Assembly: GCA_947428835.1 (NCBI GenBank)
Contig: CANENE010000003.1
Span: 99,412-163,411 of the forward strand
DNA length: 64,000 nt
Direction of reading: 5' to 3'
Source: an uncultured bacterium
Lineage (GTDB): Bacteria; Cyanobacteriota; Vampirovibrionia; Gastranaerophilales; Gastranaerophilaceae
Below the pieces are notes generated by a model. The model saw only the letters and a list, made by a program, of their open reading frames with translations. It was not told the origin of the DNA and made no database searches. Of the stretch, positions 8,547-18,498 are shown one piece after another. The position numbers and the translations under genes were made by a program. Position 1 is the first letter of the stretch. Every line of letters begins with the position of its first letter.

Positions 8547-8578
8547 AAAAGACCTTAAATAAGGTCTTTTCTTTTTTT
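8547..8578 (+). terminator. Rho-independent terminator of the 116-aa gene
   Basis: A 10-bp perfect stem AAAAGACCTT/AAGGTCTTTT (8547-8556 with 8561-8570), a 4-base loop and CTTTTTTT. It may also serve the convergent HAD gene, whose stop is at 8581. Confidence 0.9.
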
Positions 8579-8580
8579 AT

Positions 8581-9957
8581 TTAACATATTGCCTGAAAAA
8601 TATTTATTCCCATTTGTTCTTCAAATTTAGGATTTTGTTTAGAATATGCTTTAATTGCTTCCTTAATACCACTTTCAAGCATGGCATTTTCAACCATAAT
8701 TATTTTTTTATACTTTCCGCTGCCATAAGCCCTTACAATGCTATCCAACGGGTGCCTTTGACCATCAGTTTCTACTACAATTCCAACAAATGGCAGATTT
8801 TCAAGTCGGGCAGAAATTTCAGCATACTTTTCTTTATTGTTTTCAAGCTCTTCTAAAAATTCTTGGGGCGAACCCAGTAAATTGTATAATTTAGGGTATT
8901 TATCAGCATCAATGTCAAGGTACATTGCAGGGTTTAACATAGTAAAATCATTTGAACCATCACCTGCCACAATTACAAGGTCATTGTTTTCTTCTGCCCC
9001 TCTAACTGCAAGCCTTGTATCATAAAATTTGGCCAAACCCTTGTCGCTTTTAGGCACGCTTTGACATTTTTCAATATCACTGTCCACAAGAGGCTCAATT
9101 ACAACCGAAGGACGCGAAGCGCAGAATACTTCACTTCTATTTAAACGCACATAAGCCCTTGTATTTGTTTGTGCAAGGTAATCATTGATTTTAGCCAAAA
9201 TATCATTTAAAACCTCTGTTCTCTCCTTGCAATAGAGCATATCATAAGGAAGGGTAAAAAATATTTTACAATTACCGTCATTTCTAATTCCAACATTCCA
9301 ATCAGAAGTAGGAGGCATACCGGGTTTTAATTGAATATTGTGTTCATATCTCAATCTGCCATTATAAAATAAGGACTTATCGCCTTGATCCACGACAGGC
9401 ATTTCGCTATCAGCATCAAAAATTTTAAAATCATAAGAATTTAGAATTTCTCTCACTTTTTTTTGAATTTCTGGCCCCCTCCAATTAGTTAAAGCATTAA
9501 TATCTTCTTCCTTGCTGATATTTCTGCTTTTTTTAGAAAAAGGGAAATCTCCATTAACATAAAACGCATCATCTTTTGCAGATTTTATATATTCATCGCT
9601 GCCATTTTTTGTAATTACACTCGAAGGCAAAGGAAGTTTATAGCCGCATTTTCTAATCAGCCTCGATATAATTTCGTATTCAGCCAAAGTTCTTCCCGTT
9701 GTAACATGAAACTTAAAATCATCTCCTGCTTCGTCCGTAAACTCTGCAAAACTTTCGCAATATTTTCTAAAATTTTTTTTATCATAACAAGTGCCAAGTC
9801 TCAAATTTTCCTGCGACACCGGGCAATATGTCAAATCAAAATCAAAATAAGCATTAACTTTACCTGATTTAAAGCTAGGTTGACCTACAGTGTTTAATCT
9901 CTTTTGAGGTTGATTATGTTTATATAAATTCATTGAAGTTATACTTGATATATGCAT
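8581..9957 (-). CDS. HAD-superfamily (sucrose-phosphatase-like) hydrolase with N-terminal extension
   Basis: A 458-aa protein with the HAD motifs in order: motif I DFDLT (about 38-42, nucleophile Asp and acid Asp), motif II TTGR (about 86), a Lys in SDKGLAKF (about 330), and motif IV VAGDGSNDFTML (about 357). The spacing and the large cap between motifs II and III resemble the Cof/sucrose-6-phosphate phosphatase branch (HAD-IIB). The substrate cannot be told from sequence. The first 35 residues are an extra low-complexity leader ending PSFKSG before the domain. The last 70 residues are beyond the usual HAD core. It is transcribed alone, convergent with the 116-aa gene and divergent from corA. 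Confidence 0.8.
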   Translation of the reverse strand: MHISSITSMNLYKHNQPQKRLNTVGQPSFKSGKVNAYFDFDLTYCPVSQENLRLGTCYDKKNFRKYCESFAEFTDEAGDDFKFHVTTGRTLAEYEIISRLIRKCGYKLPLPSSVITKNGSDEYIKSAKDDAFYVNGDFPFSKKSRNISKEEDINALTNWRGPEIQKKVREILNSYDFKIFDADSEMPVVDQGDKSLFYNGRLRYEHNIQLKPGMPPTSDWNVGIRNDGNCKIFFTLPYDMLYCKERTEVLNDILAKINDYLAQTNTRAYVRLNRSEVFCASRPSVVIEPLVDSDIEKCQSVPKSDKGLAKFYDTRLAVRGAEENNDLVIVAGDGSNDFTMLNPAMYLDIDADKYPKLYNLLGSPQEFLEELENNKEKYAEISARLENLPFVGIVVETDGQRHPLDSIVRAYGSGKYKKIIMVENAMLESGIKEAIKAYSKQNPKFEEQMGINIFQAIC

Positions 9958-10024
9958 TTAATTGTACTTTCCGATATATGTTCATTATAAAACACTAAAT
10001 TATTATTTTTTGCCAATATTTGCC

Positions 10025-10053
10025 TTTACATATCCTGTTATGTGTAGTTTAAT
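10025..10053 (+). promoter_or_regulatory. Promoter of corA
   Basis: -35 TTTACA (10025-10030), a 17-base spacer and -10 TTTAAT (10048-10053), 43 bases upstream of the corA ATG. Confidence 0.5.
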
Positions 10054-10096
10054 AAAGATATAGTTTTAAGACAACTCTAGATTAAGGATTGTGACC

Positions 10097-11047
10097 ATGA
10101 TTGAAATTCTTAAAACCACAGATAACAAACTTATTGAACTTGGAATTAATGAAGCACAAAGCGGGTCATGGTTTAATATGGTTAATCCTAGCTATGATGA
10201 AATTCAGAAAGTTTCAATGATTTTAAACTTCGATGAAAGTTTTTTAAGAAACTCTCTTGACGTTGATGAACGTTCCCGTATAGAAGTTGAAGACGACTGT
10301 ATGCTAATCATCACAAATATACCCTTAATGGAAGATGAAGGCACATACGACACCCTGCCTTTAGGTATAATTTTAACCCAAAACGGTTTTATCACGGTAA
10401 CTTCCAAAAAAAACAAAGTAATAAGTTCTTTCAACAAAGATACCGCAGGCTCTTTTGACACACGCGATAAAACCAAATTTCTTCTTGAAATTTTATTTCG
10501 CTCGACAAAATTTTATTTAAGATATTTAAACTATATCTACAAAAAATCTGAAGAAATTGAAGAAGAACTAAGAAAAACAATGAAAAATAAAGCTCTTTTT
10601 CAGCTGTTTGAAGTACAAAAATCTCTTGTATACTTTACAACCGCTCTTAGAGACAACTATGTTGTATTGCAAAAGATTTTAAGAATGACACAAAATACAA
10701 AAAGAAATTCTATTTTAAAATTTGAAGAAAATGATATTGACCTTCTTGAAGATGTCATAATTGAAAATAAACAGGCTCTCGAAATGGTTGAAATGCACAG
10801 AAACATTCTTGAAAATATGATGGATGCTTTTGCTTCAATTATCTCTAATAACTTAAATGTCGTTATGAAATTTTTAACTTCAATTGCAATTATTTTTGCA
10901 ATCCCTACTATGTTTTCAAGCTTTTGGGGAATGAACGTAGCAGTTCCATTTGCAACTAACCAATTCGGATTTCTAATCGTAAGTATGCTATCTCTCACTG
11001 CCGCCATATTTGCAGGAATGTTTTTTGCAAAAAAAGGAATGTTTTAG
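10097..11047 (+). CDS. corA: CorA-family Mg2+/Co2+ transporter
   Basis: A 316-aa inner-membrane divalent-cation channel. It has the family order: an N-terminal alpha/beta cytoplasmic domain, a long charged helix (about 125-240), then two C-terminal membrane segments. The signature GMN lies in FWGMNVAVPF at about 275, right after the first membrane helix (FLTSIAIIFAIPTMFSSFWG). The second helix ends with the basic tail AKKGMF. ATG 10097 is preferred to the upstream GTG at 10091 because AAGGA (10084-10088) is 8 bases away from it but only 2 from the GTG. The stop overlaps the end of the convergent glycosyltransferase gene by 4 bases. Confidence 0.95.
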   Translation: MIEILKTTDNKLIELGINEAQSGSWFNMVNPSYDEIQKVSMILNFDESFLRNSLDVDERSRIEVEDDCMLIITNIPLMEDEGTYDTLPLGIILTQNGFITVTSKKNKVISSFNKDTAGSFDTRDKTKFLLEILFRSTKFYLRYLNYIYKKSEEIEEELRKTMKNKALFQLFEVQKSLVYFTTALRDNYVVLQKILRMTQNTKRNSILKFEENDIDLLEDVIIENKQALEMVEMHRNILENMMDAFASIISNNLNVVMKFLTSIAIIFAIPTMFSSFWGMNVAVPFATNQFGFLIVSMLSLTAAIFAGMFFAKKGMF

Positions 11048-12003
11048 TCCAATTCTTGTTCTATTAAATACCTTGGCCTGTGTTTGACTTCTCTGTAAAT
11101 TTGCCCTAAATATTCACCCACTATTCCTATGCAAAATATTTGAATGCCTCCAAAGAAACAAGTAAGAATTGTAGCTTCTGCCCAACCGTCAGTAGAAGTA
11201 TGGAGGATAAATTTTGAAATAAGCGCCCAAAGTCCAAATATAAAACCAAGTACCATACAAATAAAACCCAAAACGCAAATAAGTTTTAACGGAACTATAC
11301 TAAAAGAAGTTATCCCGTTAACTGCAAGTGATGTCAGAGAAACTAAATTGAATTTAGATTTGCCGATTTTTCGAGGCTTAACATCAAAATATATGTTTGT
11401 TCTTCTAAAGCCGATTTTATAGAAAAAGCCTCTTAGAAATAAATCTGTCTCTTTATAACTTTCTAAGACATCTAAAACCTCTTTTGAAACAAGCCTGAAA
11501 TCAGAATGGTTTTTGGGAATTTTAACCCCTAGCTTTTCCATCAATTTATAAAAAGCAAGCGCTGTTGTTTTTTTAATAAAATCATCTGTTTTTCTATCAT
11601 TTCTTATACCAAAGACAATTTTATATCCTTCATCATATTTTTTTATAAATTCTTCAATCTTATTTTCATCCTGCTGCAAATCAGCATCTATTGTAATTAA
11701 AGCATCGCAACCTACTTTTCTTGCCTGAAGCATACCTGCCAAAAGGGCTTTTTGATTTCCGCAATTGGTTGTAAACCTACACCCTTTAATATTATTAGGG
11801 TGTTTTGCAACAGCTTTTGCAATTTCATACCAGGTTTCATCATCAGAACCATCATCTACAAAATAAATATAACTTGAATCGTTTATAAGTCTTTTTTGTT
11901 CTAAATCTTTTAAAACTTCCAAGAGTCTTTTTGAAGTAGATTCTATTAAATCCGCTTCATTAAAGCAAGGAACAACTATAGCAAATCTGGTATCTTGAGA
12001 CAT
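11044..12003 (-). CDS. Glycosyltransferase family 2, polyprenyl-phosphate type (GtrB/DPM-like), membrane-anchored
   Basis: A 319-aa enzyme expected to transfer a sugar from a nucleotide donor to undecaprenyl phosphate at the inner membrane. GT2 motifs: VVPCFNEADL (about 10), DDGSDDETW (about 51), the metal-binding DADLQQDE (about 106), and SDFRLVS followed by RGFFYKIGF, typical of the GtrB/DPM1/ArnC group. Two C-terminal membrane helices (about 228-255 and 268-295) are present. The identity of the sugar is not visible. It stands alone on the minus strand; the envelope glycan genes elsewhere in the window are possible users. Confidence 0.9.
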   Translation of the reverse strand: MSQDTRFAIVVPCFNEADLIESTSKRLLEVLKDLEQKRLINDSSYIYFVDDGSDDETWYEIAKAVAKHPNNIKGCRFTTNCGNQKALLAGMLQARKVGCDALITIDADLQQDENKIEEFIKKYDEGYKIVFGIRNDRKTDDFIKKTTALAFYKLMEKLGVKIPKNHSDFRLVSKEVLDVLESYKETDLFLRGFFYKIGFRRTNIYFDVKPRKIGKSKFNLVSLTSLAVNGITSFSIVPLKLICVLGFICMVLGFIFGLWALISKFILHTSTDGWAEATILTCFFGGIQIFCIGIVGEYLGQIYREVKHRPRYLIEQELD

Positions 12004-12112
12004 ATTTTACCCTTATATTTTTTGCTTAAATATATTAACAAATTCTAAAAAGTTGTGCAATCAGTTAATAATTGTTATTATTATGTTATACACAGTTAGG
12101 TATTTTATTTTT

Positions 12113-12991
12113 ATGAACAAGTTTATATTTAATGCCGATGATTTTGCAAAAGACATTTATCATAACGACGCTATTTTAACAGGCAATCAAAAGGGGCTTA
12201 TTAATAGTGCAAGTATCATGGTTACAGATGAAGAAGCATATAAAGATGCAGTTGAACAAATCATTCCAAGAAGCAAAAATCTTATGGTTGGAATTCATTT
12301 AAATATTGTGGAAGGGAAACCCATAAATAAAGATTTAAAACTATTAACAGATAAAAAAGGTAACTTTAATAACAGTTTCTTCTCTCTTCTTTTAAAATCT
12401 GCAAACGAGGAGTTTTTGAAAGAAATTGAAAAAGAATTTAGAAGCCAAATTGAAAAAGCTAAACAAGATGTCGAGCTTTATCATATCAATTCACATGTAC
12501 ATATTCACAGCATCCCTGCAATATTTGAAATAACCGCTAAACTTGCTGAAGAATACAATATTCCTGTTATCAGAACCCAAAAAGAAATCCCTTATAAAAT
12601 AAAGGAAAAGTTCAGCATAAAAAAATATCTGATAAATATGTTAAAAGTTCTAATTTTAAATTATTTTACCGTAATTAATAAACAATTTTTAACAAAGTAC
12701 AATGTTCAAACAAATGACTATATAATTGGGATAGGCTATAGTTTGATGATGAATAAAGAAACAGTACTTGAGGGATTGAGAAATATCAGAAGACAAGATT
12801 GCCTGATAGAATGCCTTGTACACCCGTCTAAAAATATTCAAAATTCCGAAAGATATAACGAATACAAAATCTTTTTGGAGGAAGATTTAAAAGAAAGAAT
12901 TGAAAATCTTGGTTTTGAATTAATACAGCCCAAACCCAAAGAAGAGGAAAAAGAAGAAATACAAAAAGAAAATATAGAGGAAATAGTTTAA
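12113..12991 (+). CDS. YdjC/ChbG-family carbohydrate deacetylase
   Basis: A 292-aa metal-dependent deacetylase of the ChbG/HpnK type, which remove N-acetyl groups from small oligosaccharides or lipid-linked sugars. Metal-binding motifs are clear: NADDFAKD near the N-terminus, GIHLNIVEG (about 63), and HINSHVHIH (about 125). The true substrate is unknown. ATG 12113 is preferred because the protein then starts as usual for the family (MNKFIFNADD); the frame is open to a TTG at 12053. The C-terminus has an unusual acidic, Glu/Lys-rich tail of about 20 residues. The helicase-nuclease gene starts 3 bases after the stop, so the genes are cotranscribed. Confidence 0.88.
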   Translation: MNKFIFNADDFAKDIYHNDAILTGNQKGLINSASIMVTDEEAYKDAVEQIIPRSKNLMVGIHLNIVEGKPINKDLKLLTDKKGNFNNSFFSLLLKSANEEFLKEIEKEFRSQIEKAKQDVELYHINSHVHIHSIPAIFEITAKLAEEYNIPVIRTQKEIPYKIKEKFSIKKYLINMLKVLILNYFTVINKQFLTKYNVQTNDYIIGIGYSLMMNKETVLEGLRNIRRQDCLIECLVHPSKNIQNSERYNEYKIFLEEDLKERIENLGFELIQPKPKEEEKEEIQKENIEEIV

Positions 12992-12994
12992 ACC

Positions 12995-15900
12995 ATGTTG
13001 CAAGCCGTACCAAAAGCAATTAAAAACGCATTTAGAGGAAGCTTTATAAAGAAAATATGTAATTATCTTCATGACTGTGTCAGAGAAGAGGTCAAATCGT
13101 CAACATTTAGAAATTTGAAAACCGACAAAGATAACAAATGGACCTTCTTGAAAGGTGATGAAATTGCCTTTAGCAGATTTGATGAACCACAGCTTATAGA
13201 TGGCAAAAACCATAGTGTTACAGAAATTATGATTCAATCAGATATGAATAGCAAAGAAAAATATCTTATCTATGGTTATTTATTTTTGGTTGGCAAAAAT
13301 ACAAAAACAAGGAAAAATAACGAATTTTTAACTCCGATTTTATATGCTCCTGCAAAACTCACCAGAGTCGGATTAAATATAGAACTGACTATTTTAGAAG
13401 AAAACATATCCTTAAATACAGGTGCCCTTGCTCAATTAATTCAAAAAGAAGATGAAGCAGAAGTGGACGCTATGTTATCCGGACTTTTAGATGTTGTTCC
13501 AAAGCTTCCTTTAAAAGAAGATGATCTTGAAATATTTTTAACAACTTTAAAATCATTAATACCCGAAATTGATATTGATTTTAACAACCAAACAGACAAA
13601 GAGACTGATTACGGCTTAAATGAACTTAATGAAGATTTAAAAAACAAAAACTATAATTTTAATGAAATTGAAAATATAGATGAAAATCAGGAAGCTGAAA
13701 CAAATGATATAGCAGGTGAACAGTCATCAAGATACAAGAAAGTTAAATTAGAAAAACTTCGCTTGGAAAAAACCCAGGCACTTGTATTGACTACAAGACC
13801 ATCTGTCACCGCGGGAGTTTTGCACGAACTTACAGCAATAGCCGATAAACCAACCGGAACTTTTAGAGAAACTGTCTTAAATGTAATTAATGACGAATTT
13901 CTTGAAACTACCGGTCAAAAAGAACTTGAGCAAATAGAAAATATTGAAAAAAATGTTTTTGCTATAACCCCTTTAAGTCTTTCTGATTCGCAATTTGATG
14001 TAATTAAAAAAATCGAAACCAATGATCTGCTTGCTGTATATGGGCCTCCGGGAACCGGAAAAAGCCAAACTATAGTTAATGTTGCGGCACATTTTATAGC
14101 AAACGGAAAAACAGTCCTTGTTGCAAGCAGAATGGATAAAGCAGTTGATGTTGTAGCTCAAAGGTTAAATGAACTTAACGCACCTTTTTTGGCTTTAAGA
14201 GCAGGAAGAGCAAATTATCAAAGGCAGCTTAATTTCAAATTACAAGAGCTTTTATCCAACAAAGTTGACCTAAATTCAAGCTACGACAACCCAACAGCAG
14301 ATACAATTGATATGAAAGAACTTTTAAAAGAAATCAAAAGGCTTGAAGCAAGAGCTGATGAGATAATTAAGCTTGAAGAAAAGTATAGCGAAATCAACGA
14401 AGAATACCAACTCAATAAAGACGCTATTTCAAAGCTATGTTTAATTTCAAAAGAAATCAGATTTGATGATTTGCAAAAAATAAAAATTATTTTCTCTCAA
14501 ATTGAAGAAATTGAAGAAAAATATAAAAAAGGCTTATTTGATAAAATTAAATTATCTTCAAAATACAGTAAATTGAAGAAACTAATCAATGCAAAGAAAA
14601 TTGCAAACATTGATGTCTATAAAAGACTTCCCTATGAACTTAATGTTTTAATTGAAAAAGCAAAGCTCAATAAAATTGAAGACAATATTATGTCTCTTGG
14701 CAATTTGCATCAGATTTTAAGAAAAATCAAAAATCTCAAACATAAACAAAAAAAACTTGCAGTTGATATAATAAGAAATAAAAGGCGAACAGCGATTAAA
14801 AATATTCTATCAGACCCATCCAAAAGAAGAAGACTGATGATTCATGCAAAATCTCTTGTTTCAAGAAAAACAGCAAACCAAAAAAATATTTTAGAAAAAG
14901 AGGATTTCAAGCCCTTGCTTGCAGCATTTCCTTGCTGGTGCGCTACAACGTATGCTATTTCAAACAGTATTCCGCTAAAGCCTGCAATGTTCGATGTGGT
15001 TATCATAGATGAAGCCTCACAATGTGATATAGCCTCTTGTATTCCGATACTTTATCGTGCTTCAAAAGCAATTATAGTTGGAGACGACAAACAGCTAACA
15101 CATCTGTCTTTCCTTGAAAAATCAAAAGAACAAAGCTTTTTGGCTCAATATTCAATAGGTGACAGATATCAGCTAACCTGGAGATACAGGGAAAATTCTA
15201 TGTTTGACCTTGCAAATTACTATTCAACAACTCCTGTTTTATTAGATGAACACTTTAGAAGCCCTGCACCTATTATTGAATTTTCGAGCAAAGAATTTTA
15301 TGGCGGCAAAATCAAAGTAATGAATCCGAATATCAATAATTCAGATATAGTTGAACTTCGCATAGTAAAAGACGCGCGTGTTGATAATGATGCCACAAGA
15401 AATGTCGCCGAGTGCGAAGAAATTATAAAAACAATTCAGGAAATCATCATTAATGACGAAAGAAAAGCAAAAGAAGATACAAATCATAAACCAGTTTCAA
15501 TAGGCGTTATTTCGCCTTTTAGGGCACAAGTTGATTTGATTAAAAAGGCGATGTTAAAAGTTTTTGACGTTGAAACCCTTGCAAAACACCAGCTTGACGC
15601 AGGAACAGCCCACACATATCAAGGAGATGAAAGAGATATAATGCTTTTATCCTGGACATTTGCGCCAAATTCACATTCTCAAAGCCTTGTATTTGCACAA
15701 AAACCAAATTTATTTAATGTTGCAATCACAAGAGCAAGAAAAAAACTTATCAATTTTGTCTCAAGACCAATTAATGAACTTCCAACCGGGCTTTTAAGAG
15801 ATTATTTGGAATATATTAAAAAAGTAAGCTCTACTCCTTTTAAAAACACATTTAAAAATACGTTTGAAAAAGAGGTTTTCGATGCAGTTATTGAGGAATT

Positions 15901-16162
15901 TCCAACATTCAAAAATAAAATGTACATAGGAGTCGAAATGGGAGGTGTTTGCGCCGATATTTTGATTGATAGAGTCGTAATTGAGATAGATGGCATCCAA
16001 GATAACCCGCAAGAACGCTTTTCAATAAGCCCAATGAAAAAACAGGCACTAATTGAAAGAGCCGGCTACAATGTAATTAGAATTACTAAACGCGAATGGG
16101 AAATTTCACCACAAGCTTGTCTAAATAGAATAAGAGAGGCAATTTGTGCAGCCTCAGACTAA
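12995..16162 (+). CDS. Superfamily 1 helicase with C-terminal PD-(D/E)XK nuclease-like domain
   Basis: A 1055-aa fusion. The helicase is of the UPF1/DNA2-like SF1 type: Walker A GPPGTGKSQT (about 349), Walker B VVIIDEASQCD (about 670), motif III GDDKQL (about 690), GVISPFRAQ (about 840), TYQGDERD (about 874) and NVAITRARKKL (about 908). An insertion of about 230 residues, partly coiled coil, separates motif Ia and Walker B. The last 100 residues carry ADILIDRVVIEIDG followed by KKQALIERAGYNVIRI, the pattern of Vsr/DUF559/MTES_1575-like nucleases. The N-terminal 340 residues are not recognised. The gene lies between ydjC and mutS2 and overlaps mutS2 by 17 bases. Related architectures occur both in repair and in phage defence; which applies here is open. 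Confidence 0.88.
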   Translation: MLQAVPKAIKNAFRGSFIKKICNYLHDCVREEVKSSTFRNLKTDKDNKWTFLKGDEIAFSRFDEPQLIDGKNHSVTEIMIQSDMNSKEKYLIYGYLFLVGKNTKTRKNNEFLTPILYAPAKLTRVGLNIELTILEENISLNTGALAQLIQKEDEAEVDAMLSGLLDVVPKLPLKEDDLEIFLTTLKSLIPEIDIDFNNQTDKETDYGLNELNEDLKNKNYNFNEIENIDENQEAETNDIAGEQSSRYKKVKLEKLRLEKTQALVLTTRPSVTAGVLHELTAIADKPTGTFRETVLNVINDEFLETTGQKELEQIENIEKNVFAITPLSLSDSQFDVIKKIETNDLLAVYGPPGTGKSQTIVNVAAHFIANGKTVLVASRMDKAVDVVAQRLNELNAPFLALRAGRANYQRQLNFKLQELLSNKVDLNSSYDNPTADTIDMKELLKEIKRLEARADEIIKLEEKYSEINEEYQLNKDAISKLCLISKEIRFDDLQKIKIIFSQIEEIEEKYKKGLFDKIKLSSKYSKLKKLINAKKIANIDVYKRLPYELNVLIEKAKLNKIEDNIMSLGNLHQILRKIKNLKHKQKKLAVDIIRNKRRTAIKNILSDPSKRRRLMIHAKSLVSRKTANQKNILEKEDFKPLLAAFPCWCATTYAISNSIPLKPAMFDVVIIDEASQCDIASCIPILYRASKAIIVGDDKQLTHLSFLEKSKEQSFLAQYSIGDRYQLTWRYRENSMFDLANYYSTTPVLLDEHFRSPAPIIEFSSKEFYGGKIKVMNPNINNSDIVELRIVKDARVDNDATRNVAECEEIIKTIQEIIINDERKAKEDTNHKPVSIGVISPFRAQVDLIKKAMLKVFDVETLAKHQLDAGTAHTYQGDERDIMLLSWTFAPNSHSQSLVFAQKPNLFNVAITRARKKLINFVSRPINELPTGLLRDYLEYIKKVSSTPFKNTFKNTFEKEVFDAVIEEFPTFKNKMYIGVEMGGVCADILIDRVVIEIDGIQDNPQERFSISPMKKQALIERAGYNVIRITKREWEISPQACLNRIREAICAASD

Positions 16163-18497
16163 TAAGCACTACAAGGCATTAGAAATTGAAAGTGTTTTGG
16201 AATATCTTTCCAAACACGCTATAACCTCTCTTGCCAAAAACAAAATAGCTGCTTTAAAAATTCTTGATGAAAACAAAATTGAATACGAGCTTTCATTGGT
16301 TAGAAATGCAAAAAAAATTATTGATGATGCCTCTTCTAATTTGCCTCTTGAAGAGATAATGGACACTGAAAACATGTTTAGTGTCTTTAAACCAATTGGA
16401 GCACTTGAAATTATAGAGCTTGCCAAAAACCTTAAACTATCAAGGATTTGCAAAAATTTTATTTTAAAATCAAATGAACAAACAAATTTAAGCGCAATTG
16501 TGCAAAACTTATATATAGATAAGGCATTTGAAGATGAGGTTTTTAGCGCTTTTGATAAAGAATTAAATGTAGTTGATAGTGCATCTAGCACCTTAAAGTC
16601 TCTTAGAAATTCTTATAAAGATAACAAAGAAAATCTAAAACAGGCAATAAACAGCCTTCTTCAAAACCCTTCTTTTACAGATAATTTGCAAGACACAGTA
16701 GTTACAACCAGAGATAACCGCCCCGTTTTTCAGGTAAAAGCATCAAATAAAAATAAAGTACAAGGAATTGTCCATGATGTATCATCTACCAATTTAACTT
16801 ATTATATAGAGCCATCTTCACTTGTTCCGCTTTCAAATAAGCTAAAACAAATTGAGGTTGAAATAAAAGCTGAAATAGATAGAATTATTTTTAGCTTTAA
16901 AGAACGTTTTAAAGACATCAAAAAAGAACTTGAAAGCAATCAAAAAATTCTGATTAAACTTGACATAATTTTTGCAAAAGCCAAATATGCAATCAAATTG
17001 CACGCAATTGAACCTGAAATTATAAAAGAAAAAAGAATTGATATTCAAGCAATGAAGCATCCATTGCTTGTAGAATTTAAAGATGATGTTGTAGAAAATG
17101 ATTTTATTTTAGGCAAAAACTACAAGTCGCTTTTGATTACGGGTTCCAATACAGGTGGCAAAACTGTTGCACTAAAAACTGTAGGACTTTTTGTTTTAAT
17201 GACAAAAATGGGATTATTTTTGCCTTGTTTAAGCGCTAAAATACATCCTTTTGAAAAAATATTCTGTGATATTTCAAGTGAACAAAGTCTGGAACAGGGA
17301 TTTTCGACATTTTCCGCCCATATTAAAAATATATCCGATATCTTAGATGAACTAAACGATAAATCTCTTATATTGCTTGATGAACTAGGCTCCGGAACTG
17401 ACCCTGTTGAAGGCTGGGCTCTTGCTAATTCTATCTTAAAATACATAAAAGAAAAAGATGCGCTGTCTATAGTTACAACCCATTTAGGGCAGCTAAAAAG
17501 TCTTAAATATGAAGACAATTATTTTGAAAATGCAACTGTACTTTTTGATATAAAAACACTAAAACCTATGTATAAGCTGATTATTGGAATTTCCGGAATG
17601 TCAAATGCTATTGATATTTCAAGTGAACTTGGTTTAAATTCAACCGTTATTCAAAATGCAAGAAATATTCTCAAAAATGAAGGCAATAACGTTAATAATA
17701 TTTTTCAAAAAATAGAGCAGACAAATCAAAACTTGATAAAAGAGCAGCAAAAGGCAAAGGAAAATCTTGAAAAATCCAAAGAAACCAAAGATGAACTCGA
17801 ACAAAAACTTAATGAATTAAAATCCAATAAGAAAAAATCTTTAGAAAACTTTAAAAAGAAATTTCAAAACCAGCTTGAAGGCGCAAGAGGCGAAATAAAA
17901 GAAATTATAGAAGAAATCAGAAAAGAAAAATCCTTGAAAGTCACCTTAAGAGCTTATGATAAAATAAATAAACTTGAAAACAAAATCAGACAAGAGTTTT
18001 CAAAAAGTGACGATGAATTATCCCAAAAATATCAAAAACTTGATATTGAAAATCTCAAAATCGGGCAGAATGTACTTGTAAAAAAACTTGATCAAGTTGT
18101 AATACTAGATAGCCTCCCCGATAAAAAAGGTTTTGTCCAAATTAGAATCGGGAATATTAAATCCAAAATAAACATAAAAGACCTTGCTCATACAGATAAA
18201 AAAGTAGCGCCCCATCTTAAAAAAGTTCAAATTACATTTGATAACACAGATAATTTGCTATCGCGTTTGGATTTAAGAGGAATGCGCGTAATAGAAGCTA
18301 TAGAATATTTAGATAATAACCTTGATAAAGCAAGCCTTAGAGGATTAAACCAAATAACGGTCATCCACGGATATGGAACGGGAGCATTAAAATCAGCAGT
18401 AAATGAGTATCTTAAGACTTCACCATATGTCAGCAAATTTCACTACGGCGATGAAACTGAAGGGCGAGATGGTGTCGTAATAGTAAATTTAAGATAA
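16146..18497 (+). CDS. mutS2: MutS2 with C-terminal Smr nuclease domain
   Basis: A 783-aa MutS-family ATPase that in other bacteria limits recombination and rescues collided ribosomes. It lacks the MutS mismatch-recognition domain I. Walker A is GSNTGGKTVALKT (about 334), Walker B is LLDELGSGTDP (about 412), followed by a long coiled coil (about 505-640) and a KOW-like segment. The final 80 residues are an Smr domain with LDLRGMR and HGYGTGAL, the expected catalytic motifs. Start is a GTG at 16146, supported by AGAGG (16135-16139) 6 bases upstream. It overlaps the helicase gene, so coupling is expected. Confidence 0.97.
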   Translation: MQPQTNKHYKALEIESVLEYLSKHAITSLAKNKIAALKILDENKIEYELSLVRNAKKIIDDASSNLPLEEIMDTENMFSVFKPIGALEIIELAKNLKLSRICKNFILKSNEQTNLSAIVQNLYIDKAFEDEVFSAFDKELNVVDSASSTLKSLRNSYKDNKENLKQAINSLLQNPSFTDNLQDTVVTTRDNRPVFQVKASNKNKVQGIVHDVSSTNLTYYIEPSSLVPLSNKLKQIEVEIKAEIDRIIFSFKERFKDIKKELESNQKILIKLDIIFAKAKYAIKLHAIEPEIIKEKRIDIQAMKHPLLVEFKDDVVENDFILGKNYKSLLITGSNTGGKTVALKTVGLFVLMTKMGLFLPCLSAKIHPFEKIFCDISSEQSLEQGFSTFSAHIKNISDILDELNDKSLILLDELGSGTDPVEGWALANSILKYIKEKDALSIVTTHLGQLKSLKYEDNYFENATVLFDIKTLKPMYKLIIGISGMSNAIDISSELGLNSTVIQNARNILKNEGNNVNNIFQKIEQTNQNLIKEQQKAKENLEKSKETKDELEQKLNELKSNKKKSLENFKKKFQNQLEGARGEIKEIIEEIRKEKSLKVTLRAYDKINKLENKIRQEFSKSDDELSQKYQKLDIENLKIGQNVLVKKLDQVVILDSLPDKKGFVQIRIGNIKSKINIKDLAHTDKKVAPHLKKVQITFDNTDNLLSRLDLRGMRVIEAIEYLDNNLDKASLRGLNQITVIHGYGTGALKSAVNEYLKTSPYVSKFHYGDETEGRDGVVIVNLR

Positions 18498-18498
18498 T

